Shown here piece by piece: positions 54,654 through 63,749 of a stretch of DNA of 64,000 nt. The position numbers were made by a program, and so were the translations under genes. The notes under the pieces were generated by a model. The model saw only the letters and a list, made by a program, of their open reading frames with translations, did not search any database and had not been told where the DNA came from. Where the stretch lies: positions 1 to 64,000 of the forward strand of contig JADJBS010000011.1 in NCBI GenBank assembly GCA_016703665.1, written 5' to 3'. Positions within the stretch are counted from its first letter, which is position 1; the number at the start of each line of letters is the position of its first letter. Origin of the DNA: Candidatus Defluviibacillus avedoerensis (lineage in GTDB: Bacteria; Pseudomonadota; Gammaproteobacteria; Burkholderiales; Burkholderiaceae_C).

Positions 54654-54692
54654 GCCGACGAGAAAACACACCCCGGCATGCGGATTCACTGA
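54654..54692 (+). pseudogene. Remnant copy of the metG 3' end
   Basis: Bases 54654-54679 match metG 47213-47238 at 25 of 26 positions, in the coding sense ADEKTHPG versus ADEKAHPG. It then continues with GMRIH and a stop, where metG has GMRVR and a stop after an extra 12-residue piece. The fragment lies 155 bases beyond the hyf operon. The remaining 209-base spacer 54500-54708 before the SulP gene shows no complete gene and no clear promoter. Confidence 0.7.
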
Positions 54693-54708
54693 TCCAAAGC
54701 CGCACGTC

Positions 54709-56406
54709 ATGCTGGCCTTCAGACCTTACCTTATTAACGCCCTACGGGGTTACAGCCGCGAGCGCCTGATCAAGGACAGCGCCGCTGGACTGACTGTTGG
54801 CGTGGTCGCGTTACCCCTGTCCATGGCATTTGCCATCGCCAGTGGGCTCAAGCCCGAGGCGGGCCTATTCACAGCCATCATTGCGGGCATTTTGATATCG
54901 GCACTCGGCGGCAGCCGGGTTCAGATTGGCGGGCCAGCGGGAGCTTTCATCGTCATTGTGTACGGCATTGTTCAGCAGTACGGCGTGGCCAACCTGATCA
55001 TTGCCACGGCCATGTCGGGTGTGTTCTTGTTCGCGATGGGGTTCTTCAAGATGGGCACCCTGGTTCGCTTTGTGCCCATTGCGCTGATCATCGGCTTTAC
55101 CAATGGCATCGCCGTGCTGATTGCGTTGTCGCAGGTAAGGGATTTTTTGGGCCTTAGCGTACAGAACATGCCTGCCAATTTTTTTGGCATGCTGAGTACG
55201 CTACAGGGCGCCTTGTCCACCATCAACTGGTATGCCACCGTGCTGGCATCCGTTTGCCTGGCTGGTTTGGCCATCTGGCAGTTTGTGATACCCAAAGTAT
55301 TCAGTCGGAACCCCTGGACCGCCCGCCTGACCGTGATGCCGGGCTCGGTGGTCGCCTTGATCACAGCCACCTTGTGCGTCCTGTTGTTTGATTTGCCCGT
55401 GGAAACCATTGGCAAGCGCTTTGGGGGCATTCCGTCAGACCTGCCCAGTTTGGCCTGGCCAGATTTTGACTGGGGAAACGCCCAGCACATGTTCATCCCG
55501 GCGCTCACACTGGCCTTGCTGGGGGCGATTGAATCCTTGCTTTGTGCCCGTGTGGCCGATGGCCTGATTGATGACCGCCACAACCCCAACCAGGAATTGA
55601 TGGCCCAGGGCATCGCCAATTTTGTGACGCCCTTTTTTGGTGGAATGCCGGCCACTGGCACCATTGCCCGAACCGTGACCAATGTCAAAAGTGGCGCGAC
55701 CAGTCCGATCTCGGGCATCGTGCACGGCCTGGCACTGCTGGTGATTGTGCTGATTGCCGCACCACTGGCCACGCACATTCCTTTGTGCGCCATGGCCGCC
55801 ATCCTGATGTACGTGGCATGGAACATGGGCGAATGGCGCGAGTTTGCGCACCTGTGGCGTTTTCGCATTCCGTACCGGATTATTCTGCTGTCGGTGTTTT
55901 TGCTGACGGTGATGGTGGACCTGACCGTTGCCGTTCAGGTGGGCCTGGTCGCTGCGTTCATTACCTTTGTGTACCGCATCTCCAGCCTGTCGCGCTGCGA
56001 AGCGGTACCCCTGGAGGATCATCCCTGCGTGGCCAGGCAAGTGGTTTCTCCCGGCTCGCTTGCGGCCTACCGGGTCTATGGTGCGCTGTTTTTCGGTGCG
56101 GTGACCTTGATCGAAAACATGCGGGACCAGTTACCCAGGCAGACCTTGCTGCTGGACTTGAAGAACGTCATTTACATCGACGCATCAGGCGGCGACACGC
56201 TCAACGATTTAGCCCATGCCTGCCAGAAGAATGGCGTTGAACTGGTGGTATGCGGCCTCAGCCATCAACCCCTGGAGATGGCCACCCGCTGTGGCTTCAC
56301 ACGGGCTGTGGGCGCCAAATCATTGCATCCAGACCTGGCGACTGCGCTTGCCTATGTGGGGAGCCAAGGCGAGACCACCGAAGTGCAGAGTCATGCGACT
56401 TGTTGA
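54709..56406 (+). CDS. SulP-family anion transporter with STAS domain
   Basis: A 565-residue membrane transporter for an anion such as sulfate or bicarbonate. Signature regions: LPLSMAFAIASGLKPEAGLF at the first helices, GGSRVQIGGPAGAFIVIVYG, MPATGTIARTVTNVKSGATS, and about 12 hydrophobic segments, then a C-terminal STAS domain (ALFFGAVTLIENM ... LLDLKNVIYIDASGGDTL). ATG 54709 is chosen because the earlier in-frame part codes for unrelated leftover sequence from the metG remnant. It lies directly after the Ehr complex. The substrate is not visible in the sequence; bicarbonate uptake is possible next to CO2-forming formate metabolism. Confidence 0.88.
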   Translation: MLAFRPYLINALRGYSRERLIKDSAAGLTVGVVALPLSMAFAIASGLKPEAGLFTAIIAGILISALGGSRVQIGGPAGAFIVIVYGIVQQYGVANLIIATAMSGVFLFAMGFFKMGTLVRFVPIALIIGFTNGIAVLIALSQVRDFLGLSVQNMPANFFGMLSTLQGALSTINWYATVLASVCLAGLAIWQFVIPKVFSRNPWTARLTVMPGSVVALITATLCVLLFDLPVETIGKRFGGIPSDLPSLAWPDFDWGNAQHMFIPALTLALLGAIESLLCARVADGLIDDRHNPNQELMAQGIANFVTPFFGGMPATGTIARTVTNVKSGATSPISGIVHGLALLVIVLIAAPLATHIPLCAMAAILMYVAWNMGEWREFAHLWRFRIPYRIILLSVFLLTVMVDLTVAVQVGLVAAFITFVYRISSLSRCEAVPLEDHPCVARQVVSPGSLAAYRVYGALFFGAVTLIENMRDQLPRQTLLLDLKNVIYIDASGGDTLNDLAHACQKNGVELVVCGLSHQPLEMATRCGFTRAVGAKSLHPDLATALAYVGSQGETTEVQSHATC

Positions 56407-56445
56407 CAACTTTGGGGCTGCCGTCAGGCAATAGGCTGACAAAAC

Positions 56446-57232
56446 TCAACCAGCAGGCCACTGAAACAGCGTAGGCTCCTTGTGCACAAACCGCTGCACC
56501 GCTGCCTTGTGTTCTGCGGCTGTTCCGGCCAAAGCCTGGATATTCGCCTCAACATCCAATGTGGCGGCCAGATTGCCGCCATGAGACGCAGCCAATGTAC
56601 GCTTGACCATGCTCACCGCGATCGGTGACGCATGCACAAAGCGGGCAGCCATGGCCTGCGCGCGCCAGCAGAACATCTGGCTCATGCAACTCCATCACGA
56701 TGCCCAGTGACAGCGCTTCTGCCGCGTCCACTTCACGGGCCGACAGCATGATCTCTTTGGCACGCTGCACACCCACGATGCGCGGCAAGGTGTGCAGGGC
56801 GCCCACATCAGGCACCAGACCTATGCGCAAGAAAGACATGCAGAATTTCGCTCGCGGCGTGGCCAACACAAAATCACCCGCCAAAGCCATGCTGAACCCA
56901 GCCCCGTAGGCATAACCGTCCACCGCCGAAATGACGGGCTTGTCGATGGTCAACAGATCGTGCAGGTGGGCGTGTAAGTCCTGCATGCGGCTGCGCCAGC
57001 CCGCCTGATCCATTGCCTGATTGGCGGCCATGCCCTTGATGTCACCCCCGGCAGAGAAATGCCCACCAGCGCCAGTCAAGACCATGGCTCGGATACCTGG
57101 ATCAGTACGCACTGTTTTCAGTGCGGCGGCCAATTCCTCCCGCATGGCCGTGCTCAGGGCATTGCGGTTGCTGGGGCTGTCCAGCGTGATCGTGGCCACC
57201 TGGTGGGCAACTTCGAAACGGATAACAGTCAT
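56446..57232 (-). CDS. Enoyl-CoA hydratase/isomerase family protein, one frameshift
   Basis: A crotonase-fold enzyme of about 262 codons. Seen: NRNALSTAMREEL, the oxyanion-hole segment GAGGHFSAGGDIKGMA, and AVDGYAYGAGFSMALAGD, where the catalytic glutamate position of hydratases is different, so an isomerase or other crotonase reaction is possible. The frame breaks in the alternating GC stretch 56658-56665; ...LLARA should continue QAMAARFVHASPIAVSMVKR. Adjacent to an acyl-CoA synthetase, giving a small acyl-CoA pathway. The start ATG 57232 gives the usual MTVIRFEVAHQVATITLD opening. Confidence 0.83.
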
Positions 57233-57244
57233 TGCACTTGCCTT

Positions 57245-58785
57245 CTAGAGAATCTTGCTGTTGTGACCTGCCCAGTAACGGTCCTTGAGCAAGCGCTTAT
57301 ACAGCTTGCCTGTGGGGTGCCTGGGCAATTCATGCTCGAAATCGACTGACTTGGGGCACTTGATGCTGGAAAGGTGTTGATGGCAAAAGGCGATCAGTTC
57401 TGCCGCCAACTCGGGGCCAGCCTGGTTCATATCGACGGGCTGCACCACGGCTTTGACCTCTTCGCCAAACTCGTCATGGGGCACCCCCAGCACTGCCACG
57501 TCGTAGACCTTAGGGTGCGTCACCAGCAGGTTCTCCACCTCTTGCGGATAGATGTTCACACCACCCGAAATGATCATGTAGGACTTGCGGTCTGTCAGGT
57601 ACAAATAGCCTTCTGCATCCACATGCCCCACATCACCGAGCGTGGTCCAGCCCTGTGCATTGGTGGATGCTGCCGTCTTGGCGGGGTCATCGTGGTACGC
57701 AAACACCTTGCCCTCGGCAAAATAGACCGAGCCCGTTTCGCCCACAGGCATTTCATGGCCGTCGTCGTCGCAAATGCGCAGCTTGCCAATGACGGCTTTG
57801 CCCACCGTGCCTTTGTGCGTGAGCCAGTCTTGAGCGCGCACCATGGTCATGCCGTTGCCCTCGGTACCAGCGTAATACTCCCAAATGACAGGCCCCCACC
57901 AGTCGATCATTTGCTCCTTCACGGGGACTGGACACGGCGCAGCCGCATGAATCGCAAATTGCAAAGACGACAGATTGTGCGCCGTGCGGTCTGCCAATGG
58001 CAGCTTGAGCAAACGCACAAACATGGTGGGCACCACCTGGGTGTGTGTGACACGGTATTTTTCGATCAGCGCCAAGTAAGCCAGCGGTTCAAAATGCGTC
58101 ATGACCACGCAGTGGCACCGAGTCGCATCGCCGTCATGCAAAACCGCATGGGAGCTGCGTGGTACAGCGGCGCGGGAGACAAATACACGGTTTGCGGCCC
58201 CATGCCATACAAACCTCGGCAAATCTCCAATAAGGAGTTGCTGGCGTCAATGTCGGGGGACTCGGGTGGCACAAACACGCCCTTGGGGTAGCCCGTGGTG
58301 CCGCTGGAATAAAGCATGTCGGCCCCGGCAGTTTCGTCAGGGATCGGTGTGACGGGGTATTGCGACAGCGCTTGCTCTAAGGGCTGATAGCCCGAAAGCT
58401 CGCCATCGACCACGAACTTTTGTGCAACCCCGCCCATGTGGGGCAACAAGTCGCTGGCCAACTGGGCCTGTGCCACAGAACCCACCAACAGGCGCGCTGC
58501 ACAGTTGTTGACGATGTAAGCGGCCTCGGCGAGCTTCAAACGGGTGCTGATGGCCGTGTAAATGATGCCTGCACGTTGCGCACCCCAGCAAATTTCAAAG
58601 AAGCGGGGATGGTTCTCCATCAGGATCGCCATGTGGTCGCCCGCCTGCAGACCGGTGGCTCTGAGCAAATGCGCAAACTGGTTAGAGCGTTCATCCAGCT
58701 GGCGGTACGTCACAGCCTCGCCACTGTCTGCCATCAGGTAGGCAATCTTGTCGGGCTGGCTCTGCGCATGGTGATAAGGATGCAT
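57245..58785 (-). CDS. AMP-binding acyl-CoA synthetase, one frameshift
   Basis: An ANL-superfamily ligase of about 514 codons that activates a carboxylic acid to its CoA thioester through an acyl-adenylate. Motifs: LYSSGTTGYPKGV (P-loop), EYYAGTEGNGMT (A5), GWTTLGDVGHVDAEGYLYL (A7), DRKSYMIISGGVNIYPQEVE (A8) and PTGKLYKRLL with the C-terminal catalytic lysine. The frame breaks near 58105-58110; RLGATA should continue VVMTHFEPLAYLALIEKYRV. Together with the crotonase and Bug genes it looks like a short aromatic or branched acid degradation unit, but the substrate is unknown. Confidence 0.86.
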
Positions 58786-58825
58786 GGTGTGAGCTTGTGA
58801 GCGGTGTGTGATGCCTGAGTGGCCC

Positions 58826-59822
58826 CTACTCCAGCGTGATTTTGGCGTCCCGCACTATTTTGCTCCAGCGGGGCAAATCGCGCGTCATCACGCCAGCAAG
58901 TTCCTCGGGTGTTCCACCCACTGGCTTCAAGCCCATGCCCATCAAGCGGCTGTTGAGTTCGGGGGAGCGAACAATCTTCTGGATCTCTCCAGACAGCTTG
59001 TCCACAATCGGCTTGGGGGTTCCCCCTGGCAGAAATACAGAGAACCAGCCGTTGGCTTCAAAGCCCGCCAAGCCCAGTTCACCAAAGGTTTTAACGTCAG
59101 GCACAGCCGGGTGGCGCTGCGTGCCTGTGATGGCCAGAATCTTGATTTTGTCTGACTTCAGATGTGGCGTGGCCGAGGTGACATCCACAAAAGCGGCCGT
59201 CAATTGCCCGCCCAGCAAGTCATTGATCTCTGGCGCTGCCCCTTTGTAGGGCACGGCCGTCAAATCAAGGCCTGCGGCCATCTTGAGCAACTCGCCGTGC
59301 ATGTGAGACGAAGTTCCGTTGCCATAGGTGCCGTAGTTGTATTTACCGGGACTGGCTTTGGCCATGGCGATGAAGTCCTGCAGGCTGTTAGCTGCAGAGT
59401 CTTTGGGCACCATCAAAAAATCGGCCGACAAGGCCAGCTGAGACACCGGCGCAAAGTCTTTCATGGGGTCATAGGGCAACTTAGGGTATAGCGCCACGGT
59501 CTGGATCATGGCGGTGATGCCCACCAACACGGTGTAGCCATCTGGCGCGGCTTTGGCCACGATGTCATTGCCGGGTATGCCACTGGCGCCGGGTTTGTTC
59601 TCGACCACCACAGACACACCCCAAGTGTTGCTGAGTTGGGTAGCGATGATGCGCGCCATGATGTCGGTACCGCCGCCCGCTGCGTAGGGCACGATCACTC
59701 GGATATTTTTTGGCAGGGTACACGGCTGCCTGGGCTGCAGCCAGCTGCGGCACAGAAGCCAGCGCCAAAGAAAGCGATGAGCCCGTCAGGCTCATCAAAA
59801 CGTTGCGTCGTGTCATCGGCAT
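58826..59822 (-). CDS. Bug/TctC-family extracytoplasmic solute-binding protein, one frameshift
   Basis: Tripartite tricarboxylate transporter-type receptor of about 331 codons. The N-terminus (MPMTRRNVLMSLTGSSLSLA) has a twin-arginine-like pair and a hydrophobic stretch. The mature part has VIVPYAAGGGTDIMAR, VENKPGASGIPGNDIVAKAA, NYGTYGNGTSSHMHGELL and AVPYKGAAPEINDLLGGQ, all classic for the Bug family. The frame breaks at the T6 run 59706-59711. ATG 59822 is preceded by AGGAG, deciding the start. No TctA/TctB genes are next to it, which is common for this expanded family in Burkholderiales. Probably binds the acid handled by the neighbouring ligase. Confidence 0.88.
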
Positions 59823-59921
59823 GAAAGTCTCCTGGTACAAAGCTGCTTGCACCAGCATGCCGAAAACCGACCTACTTACCAGTCATTCTGGTGACAAACC
59901 AGGGTTTGTCTGGGCAAGCCA

Positions 59922-60497
59922 TCAGGTCTTGGGCAATGTCACGCCCACCTGCCCCTGGTATTTGCCACCCCGGTCTTTGTACGAGGTTTCGCACACGTCG
60001 TCTTTATCGCTTTCAAAGAACAACACCTGGGCGCAGCCCTCACCCGCGTAGATTTTGGCGGGCAGTGGCGTGGTGTTGGAGAACTCCAGCGTCACATAGC
60101 CTTCCCACTCGGGTTCAAAGGGCGTCACATTGACGATGATGCCGCAGCGCGCGTAGGTGCTTTTGCCCAGGCAAATGGTCAGCACATTGCGGGGAATGCG
60201 GAAATACTCCAGCGTGCGGGCCAGTGCAAAGCTGTTGGGCGGAATAACGCAAACATCCTTGTTAATGTCTACAAAGCTGTTTTCGTCAAAATTCTTGGGA
60301 TCCACCACCGTGCTGTGGATATTGGTGAACACCTTGAACTCGGGTGCACAGCGAATGTCGTAGCCGTAGCTGCTGGTGCCATAGCTCACGATCTTTTCGC
60401 CCGCTGCGTTTTGCCGGATTTGCCCTGGCTCGAACGGCTCGATCATGCCGTGCTGCTGGGCCATGCGCCGTATCCATTTATCGCTCTTGATGCTCAT
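59922..60497 (-). CDS. dcd: dCTP deaminase
   Basis: A 191-residue enzyme that deaminates dCTP to dUTP for thymidylate synthesis. Seen: IKSDKWIRRMAQQHGMIEPF at the start, SSYGYDIRCAPEFKVFTN, LGKSTYARCGIIVNVTPFEP with the catalytic Ser-x-x-Arg and Glu region, and EGCAQVLFFESD. The family is highly conserved and no change is seen in these residues. Single gene between a binding-protein gene and guanine deaminase. ATG start, intact. Confidence 0.94.
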   Translation of the reverse strand: MSIKSDKWIRRMAQQHGMIEPFEPGQIRQNAAGEKIVSYGTSSYGYDIRCAPEFKVFTNIHSTVVDPKNFDENSFVDINKDVCVIPPNSFALARTLEYFRIPRNVLTICLGKSTYARCGIIVNVTPFEPEWEGYVTLEFSNTTPLPAKIYAGEGCAQVLFFESDKDDVCETSYKDRGGKYQGQVGVTLPKT

Positions 60498-60542
60498 TGT
60501 GCTGTCCTGATTGAAAGGCTATGGGGCGATTGTCGTGCCTAA

Positions 60543-61823
60543 TCATCCCCTGGCGATCACGGTGCGATCGATCAGGCGGTCATCTCCCAGCACGATCATC
60601 GCAAAAAGCAATTCGTCGAGGCTGTTTGCCTGAGCCGTCTTGCGGGCCAGGAGCGGCGTGGCCGTGGGGTTCAACACCACAAAATCGGCCTCGCAGCCAG
60701 GCTGTAGATTGCCGATCACGCCGCCCAGCCCCAAGGCTTTGGCTGCGCCTGCCGTGTGGTGCCACCAGAGTTGCTGCGGCCTGATGGACAGGCCTTGTTT
60801 GGTTTGCCCCTCGCGCCCCACGTAATACGCCGCCAGCATGGTGTGAAACGGGCTGAACGACGTGCCCCCGCCCACGTCACTGGCCAGACCATAGGCAAAG
60901 CCCGCCGCATCGGCACCTGCATAGTCAAAGAAACCACTGCCCAAAAACAAGTTGCTGGTCGGGCTGACGGCTGCCGCCGCGCCGCTGCTGTGCATCAGGG
61001 CACGGTCTGCATCATCAAAATGGATGCAGTGCGCGTAGACAGCGCGACGCCTCAACAGGCCAAAATCGTCGTACACAGACAGATAGCTGCGGGACTTGGG
61101 AAACAGGTCGTGCACCCAGGCAATCTCGTCCTTGTTTTCCTCCACGTGGGACTGAATCCACACATCCGGGTAACGCGCGGCCAGCTCGCCGGCACCTCTG
61201 AGCTGTACCTCGGTCGAGGTGGGGGCAAACCGTGGCGTGATGGCGTACCCCAGGCGGCCTTGGCCGTGCCAACGCTGAATCAGTGCATCGGTATCGATCA
61301 GGCTTTGTTCGGTTTCGTCGCGCACCCCATCGGGCGAGTGCCTGTCCTGCAACACCTTGCCCGTGATGAGCCGCAAATTGTGTTTGTGTGCCTGCGTGAA
61401 CAGGGCATTGACCGATTCAGGATGCGAGGTGGCAAAGCTCAACGCCGTGGTGACACCATTGCGCAGCAATTCTGCTACAAAAAATGAAGCAACTTCTTCA
61501 GCATAGTCATGCCGAACAAACCTTTTTTCATGCGGAAAGGTGTAGTTCTCCAGCCAGGGTAGCAATCCGGCCGCCGGCGCCCCGATCACATCCACCTGGG
61601 GGTAATGAATGTGCAGGTCTACAAAGCCGGGTGCCAGCAGGCGCCCCGTCAGATGCTCGGTCGCCACCTGGCCGTAATCGGCTTGAAGCTGGCTGTGGGC
61701 GCCCGCAGCCACCACGGTCTCGCGGCCAGCGGCATTCGGCGCGGTCACCAACAGGCCGTCGGCGTCGTATTGAGCACGGCCGTCATCGGAAAAACGGAGC
61801 AAGGCTGCGCGGTAGGCTTTCAT
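60543..61823 (-). CDS. guaD: Guanine deaminase
   Basis: A 426-residue amidohydrolase that converts guanine to xanthine. Metal-binding start: LAPGFVDLHIHYPQVDVIGA; then NYTFPHEKRFVRHDYAEEVA, TALSFATSHPESVNALF, TRFAPTS-type segment ITPRFAPTSTEVQLRG, IQSHVEENKDEIAWV, YAHCIHFDDADRAL and ASDVGGGTSFSPFHTM, the family's metal and substrate residues. The start ATG 61823 gives MKAYRAALLRF; the upstream in-frame ATG at 61859 lacks homology. It lies beside a nucleoside-binding BMP protein and adenosine deaminase, consistent with purine catabolism. Confidence 0.93.
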   Translation of the reverse strand: MKAYRAALLRFSDDGRAQYDADGLLVTAPNAAGRETVVAAGAHSQLQADYGQVATEHLTGRLLAPGFVDLHIHYPQVDVIGAPAAGLLPWLENYTFPHEKRFVRHDYAEEVASFFVAELLRNGVTTALSFATSHPESVNALFTQAHKHNLRLITGKVLQDRHSPDGVRDETEQSLIDTDALIQRWHGQGRLGYAITPRFAPTSTEVQLRGAGELAARYPDVWIQSHVEENKDEIAWVHDLFPKSRSYLSVYDDFGLLRRRAVYAHCIHFDDADRALMHSSGAAAAVSPTSNLFLGSGFFDYAGADAAGFAYGLASDVGGGTSFSPFHTMLAAYYVGREGQTKQGLSIRPQQLWWHHTAGAAKALGLGGVIGNLQPGCEADFVVLNPTATPLLARKTAQANSLDELLFAMIVLGDDRLIDRTVIARG

Positions 61824-61878
61824 GTGTCTGAGCTTAAATTGAAACCGCGTGACATGCATACGCCAAGGCAGATAGCGC

Positions 61879-62952
61879 TTATTTCACCTTGCCCTGCACA
61901 CCTTCCACCAGCCAGTTCATGCCCAGAATTTGTTCGTCTGTCAGCGTCTTGCCTGCTGCGATGACTTCATGACCTTCGTTGTCCTTGATGGCACGCCTGG
62001 CGTAGAACGGATGCAGCTTGCCACTGGCAATGGCTTTTTGGCGGGCGCGCACTTCTGTTTGCACAGCGTGCGGCACCTTGGGGCCAAAGTGCCCCACGCT
62101 CACCATGCCCTGGGCCACACCACCCCAGACTTGGGTACTTTTCCAGTGGCCGTCCAGCACAGCTTTGGCACGCTCTGTGTAGTACTTATCCCAATGGTGG
62201 CTCACGGCGATCAACTGGGCGTCGGGCGCCACTTTGCGCATGTCAGAGTGATAGGCCACTGCCCATTTGCCGCGCTCTTGCGCTGCGGCCATCACAGCCG
62301 TAGAACCGGTGTGAAAGGCCACCACATCGGCGTTCTGGTTAAACAACGCAAAGGCCGCATCGCGCTCTTTGCCGGGGTCAAACCAGGCGTTGAGCCAGAT
62401 CACTTTGACCTGGGCTTTGGGATTGACCGACCGCATGCCCAGCGCAAACGCATTGATGCCCTGCAGCACCTCAGGGATGGCAAAGCCTGCCACATAGCCC
62501 GCCACATGCGTCTTGGTCACGCGCCCCGCCGCGATGCCAGCCAGGTAGCGGCCCTCGTAGTAGCGGGCGTTGGCCGTGGCCACGTTGCCGGCCTGCTTGT
62601 AGCCGGTGATGGATTCAAACTTCACGTCTGGGTAGTCTTGGGCCACCTTGAGCGTGGGCTCCATGAAGCCAAAGCTGGGCGTAAAGATCAGTTTGTTGCC
62701 TTGCGCAGCGAGGTCGCGTATCACACGCTCTGCATCTGGCCCCTCTGCCACATCGGCCACAAAACGGGTGCTCACACGCGGGCCCAGTGCAGCTTCAAGC
62801 GCTTTGCGCCCGTCGTCGTGTTGCTTGGTCCAGCCTGCCTCTGTGACAGGTGAGACATAGACAAAGCCGATCTTGAGCGGTTCGGGGGTTTGGGGGAAAA
62901 CGGGAGAAATGAAACAAGCGGCCACGAGCGTGGCAGCGAGGTTTTTATACAT
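61879..62952 (-). CDS. BMP/PnrA-family substrate-binding lipoprotein-like receptor
   Basis: A 357-residue periplasmic binding protein of the basic membrane protein family, which in other bacteria binds purine nucleosides for an ABC importer. Signal: LAATLVAACFISPVFPQ. Mature part: KIGFVYVSPVTEAGWTKQHD, FTPSFGFMEPTLKVAQDYPD, GYKQAGNVATANARYYEGRY and LNAWFDPGKERDAAFALFNQ. The typical lipobox is not evident. The ABC and permease partners are not in the window. It lies 55 bases upstream of the guaD start, so the two are probably co-transcribed. Confidence 0.9.
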   Translation of the reverse strand: MYKNLAATLVAACFISPVFPQTPEPLKIGFVYVSPVTEAGWTKQHDDGRKALEAALGPRVSTRFVADVAEGPDAERVIRDLAAQGNKLIFTPSFGFMEPTLKVAQDYPDVKFESITGYKQAGNVATANARYYEGRYLAGIAAGRVTKTHVAGYVAGFAIPEVLQGINAFALGMRSVNPKAQVKVIWLNAWFDPGKERDAAFALFNQNADVVAFHTGSTAVMAAAQERGKWAVAYHSDMRKVAPDAQLIAVSHHWDKYYTERAKAVLDGHWKSTQVWGGVAQGMVSVGHFGPKVPHAVQTEVRARQKAIASGKLHPFYARRAIKDNEGHEVIAAGKTLTDEQILGMNWLVEGVQGKVK

Positions 62953-62989
62953 GGTAGTCCTCTACATGGCCCCGAACAGACAAAAAAAT

Positions 62990-63014
62990 ACAGCCTGCCG
63001 GGGCAGCAGGCTGT
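62990..63014 (-). terminator. Rho-independent terminator after the YceH gene
   Basis: On the minus strand, ACAGCCTGC (63014-63006) pairs with GCAGGCTGT (62998-62990) around a 7-base loop, followed directly by ATTTTTTTG. It lies 20 bases after the stop of the DUF480 gene and separates it from the BMP gene. Confidence 0.88.
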
Positions 63015-63034
63015 AGCGGGTAGCTCGATCAATT

Positions 63035-63742
63035 TTATTCGATGTCGGTGAGAGCGCTTCTTGCAGTGTTTTTCACGGGCAAAGTCAAGCCCAGTTCCTG
63101 CGCCATGAAGGCCATGGCTGCCCGCAGATCCAGCACCTCATCCTCCAGCGCCTTCAAGCGCGCCTGCAAGGGCTGCGCCACATCGATCGCGGTGCCTGAA
63201 CGCCCTGCAGTGGAGATATCCACCTCGCCGCACAGCAGGTGCGCCCAGCGCTGCTCGCGCGTGCCAGGTGTGCGCGGCAGGCACACGACGAGCGGGCCAC
63301 CTTTTTCGTCAGAACGGCTTTGCAGTTCATCCAGGAAGGCCTCTACCGACGAAATGTCTGCAAAGCGGTACCAGCGCTCAGCATTGATGCGCAATTCACC
63401 AGCCGTTTGCGGCCCGCGGAGCATCAACAGTCCCAGCAGTGCGGCAGATTGCTCGGGCACGCCCATGCCACGTTGGAAGTTGTGTTCATACCGTGCAACC
63501 CGGCTGCCTGAGGCTTCGCGTACCAGCCCCAAATGCTTGAGTTCGTCCAGTGCCTCCTGTGCCTGCGCATCGCTCACGTTCATGATGGGTTCGCGCGTGG
63601 TCTTCTGGTTGCACCCGGTGACGACCGCGTTCAAGCTGAGGGGGTAGCTGTCGGGCACGGTGCGGGCTTTCTCCATCAGGGTGGAAAGCACACGGGCCTC
63701 AATGGCCGTCAGTGGTCTGCTCAGCGGTTCATGCGTTGTCAT
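63035..63742 (-). CDS. YceH-family DUF480 protein
   Basis: A 235-residue cytoplasmic protein with two winged-helix-like halves. Conserved segments: LTAIEARVLSTLMEKARTVP, YPLSLNAVVTGCNQKTTREP, RGPQTAGELRINAERWYRF, and a C-terminal coiled helix (LKALEDEVLDLRAAMAFMAQ). The start ATG 63742 gives the family N-terminus; the frame open further upstream is a shadow of the adenosine deaminase gene. Function of the family is not established. It lies 7 bases after the deaminase stop, so it is probably read from the same transcript. Confidence 0.88.
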   Translation of the reverse strand: MTTHEPLSRPLTAIEARVLSTLMEKARTVPDSYPLSLNAVVTGCNQKTTREPIMNVSDAQAQEALDELKHLGLVREASGSRVARYEHNFQRGMGVPEQSAALLGLLMLRGPQTAGELRINAERWYRFADISSVEAFLDELQSRSDEKGGPLVVCLPRTPGTREQRWAHLLCGEVDISTAGRSGTAIDVAQPLQARLKALEDEVLDLRAAMAFMAQELGLTLPVKNTARSALTDIE

Positions 63743-63749
63743 TGGGGGT

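Noticed and set aside
54465..54692. A separate small gene ending ADEKTHPGMRIH
   Set aside because: No ribosome site or conserved N-terminus; only its last 13 codons resemble the end of metG, so it is called a remnant.
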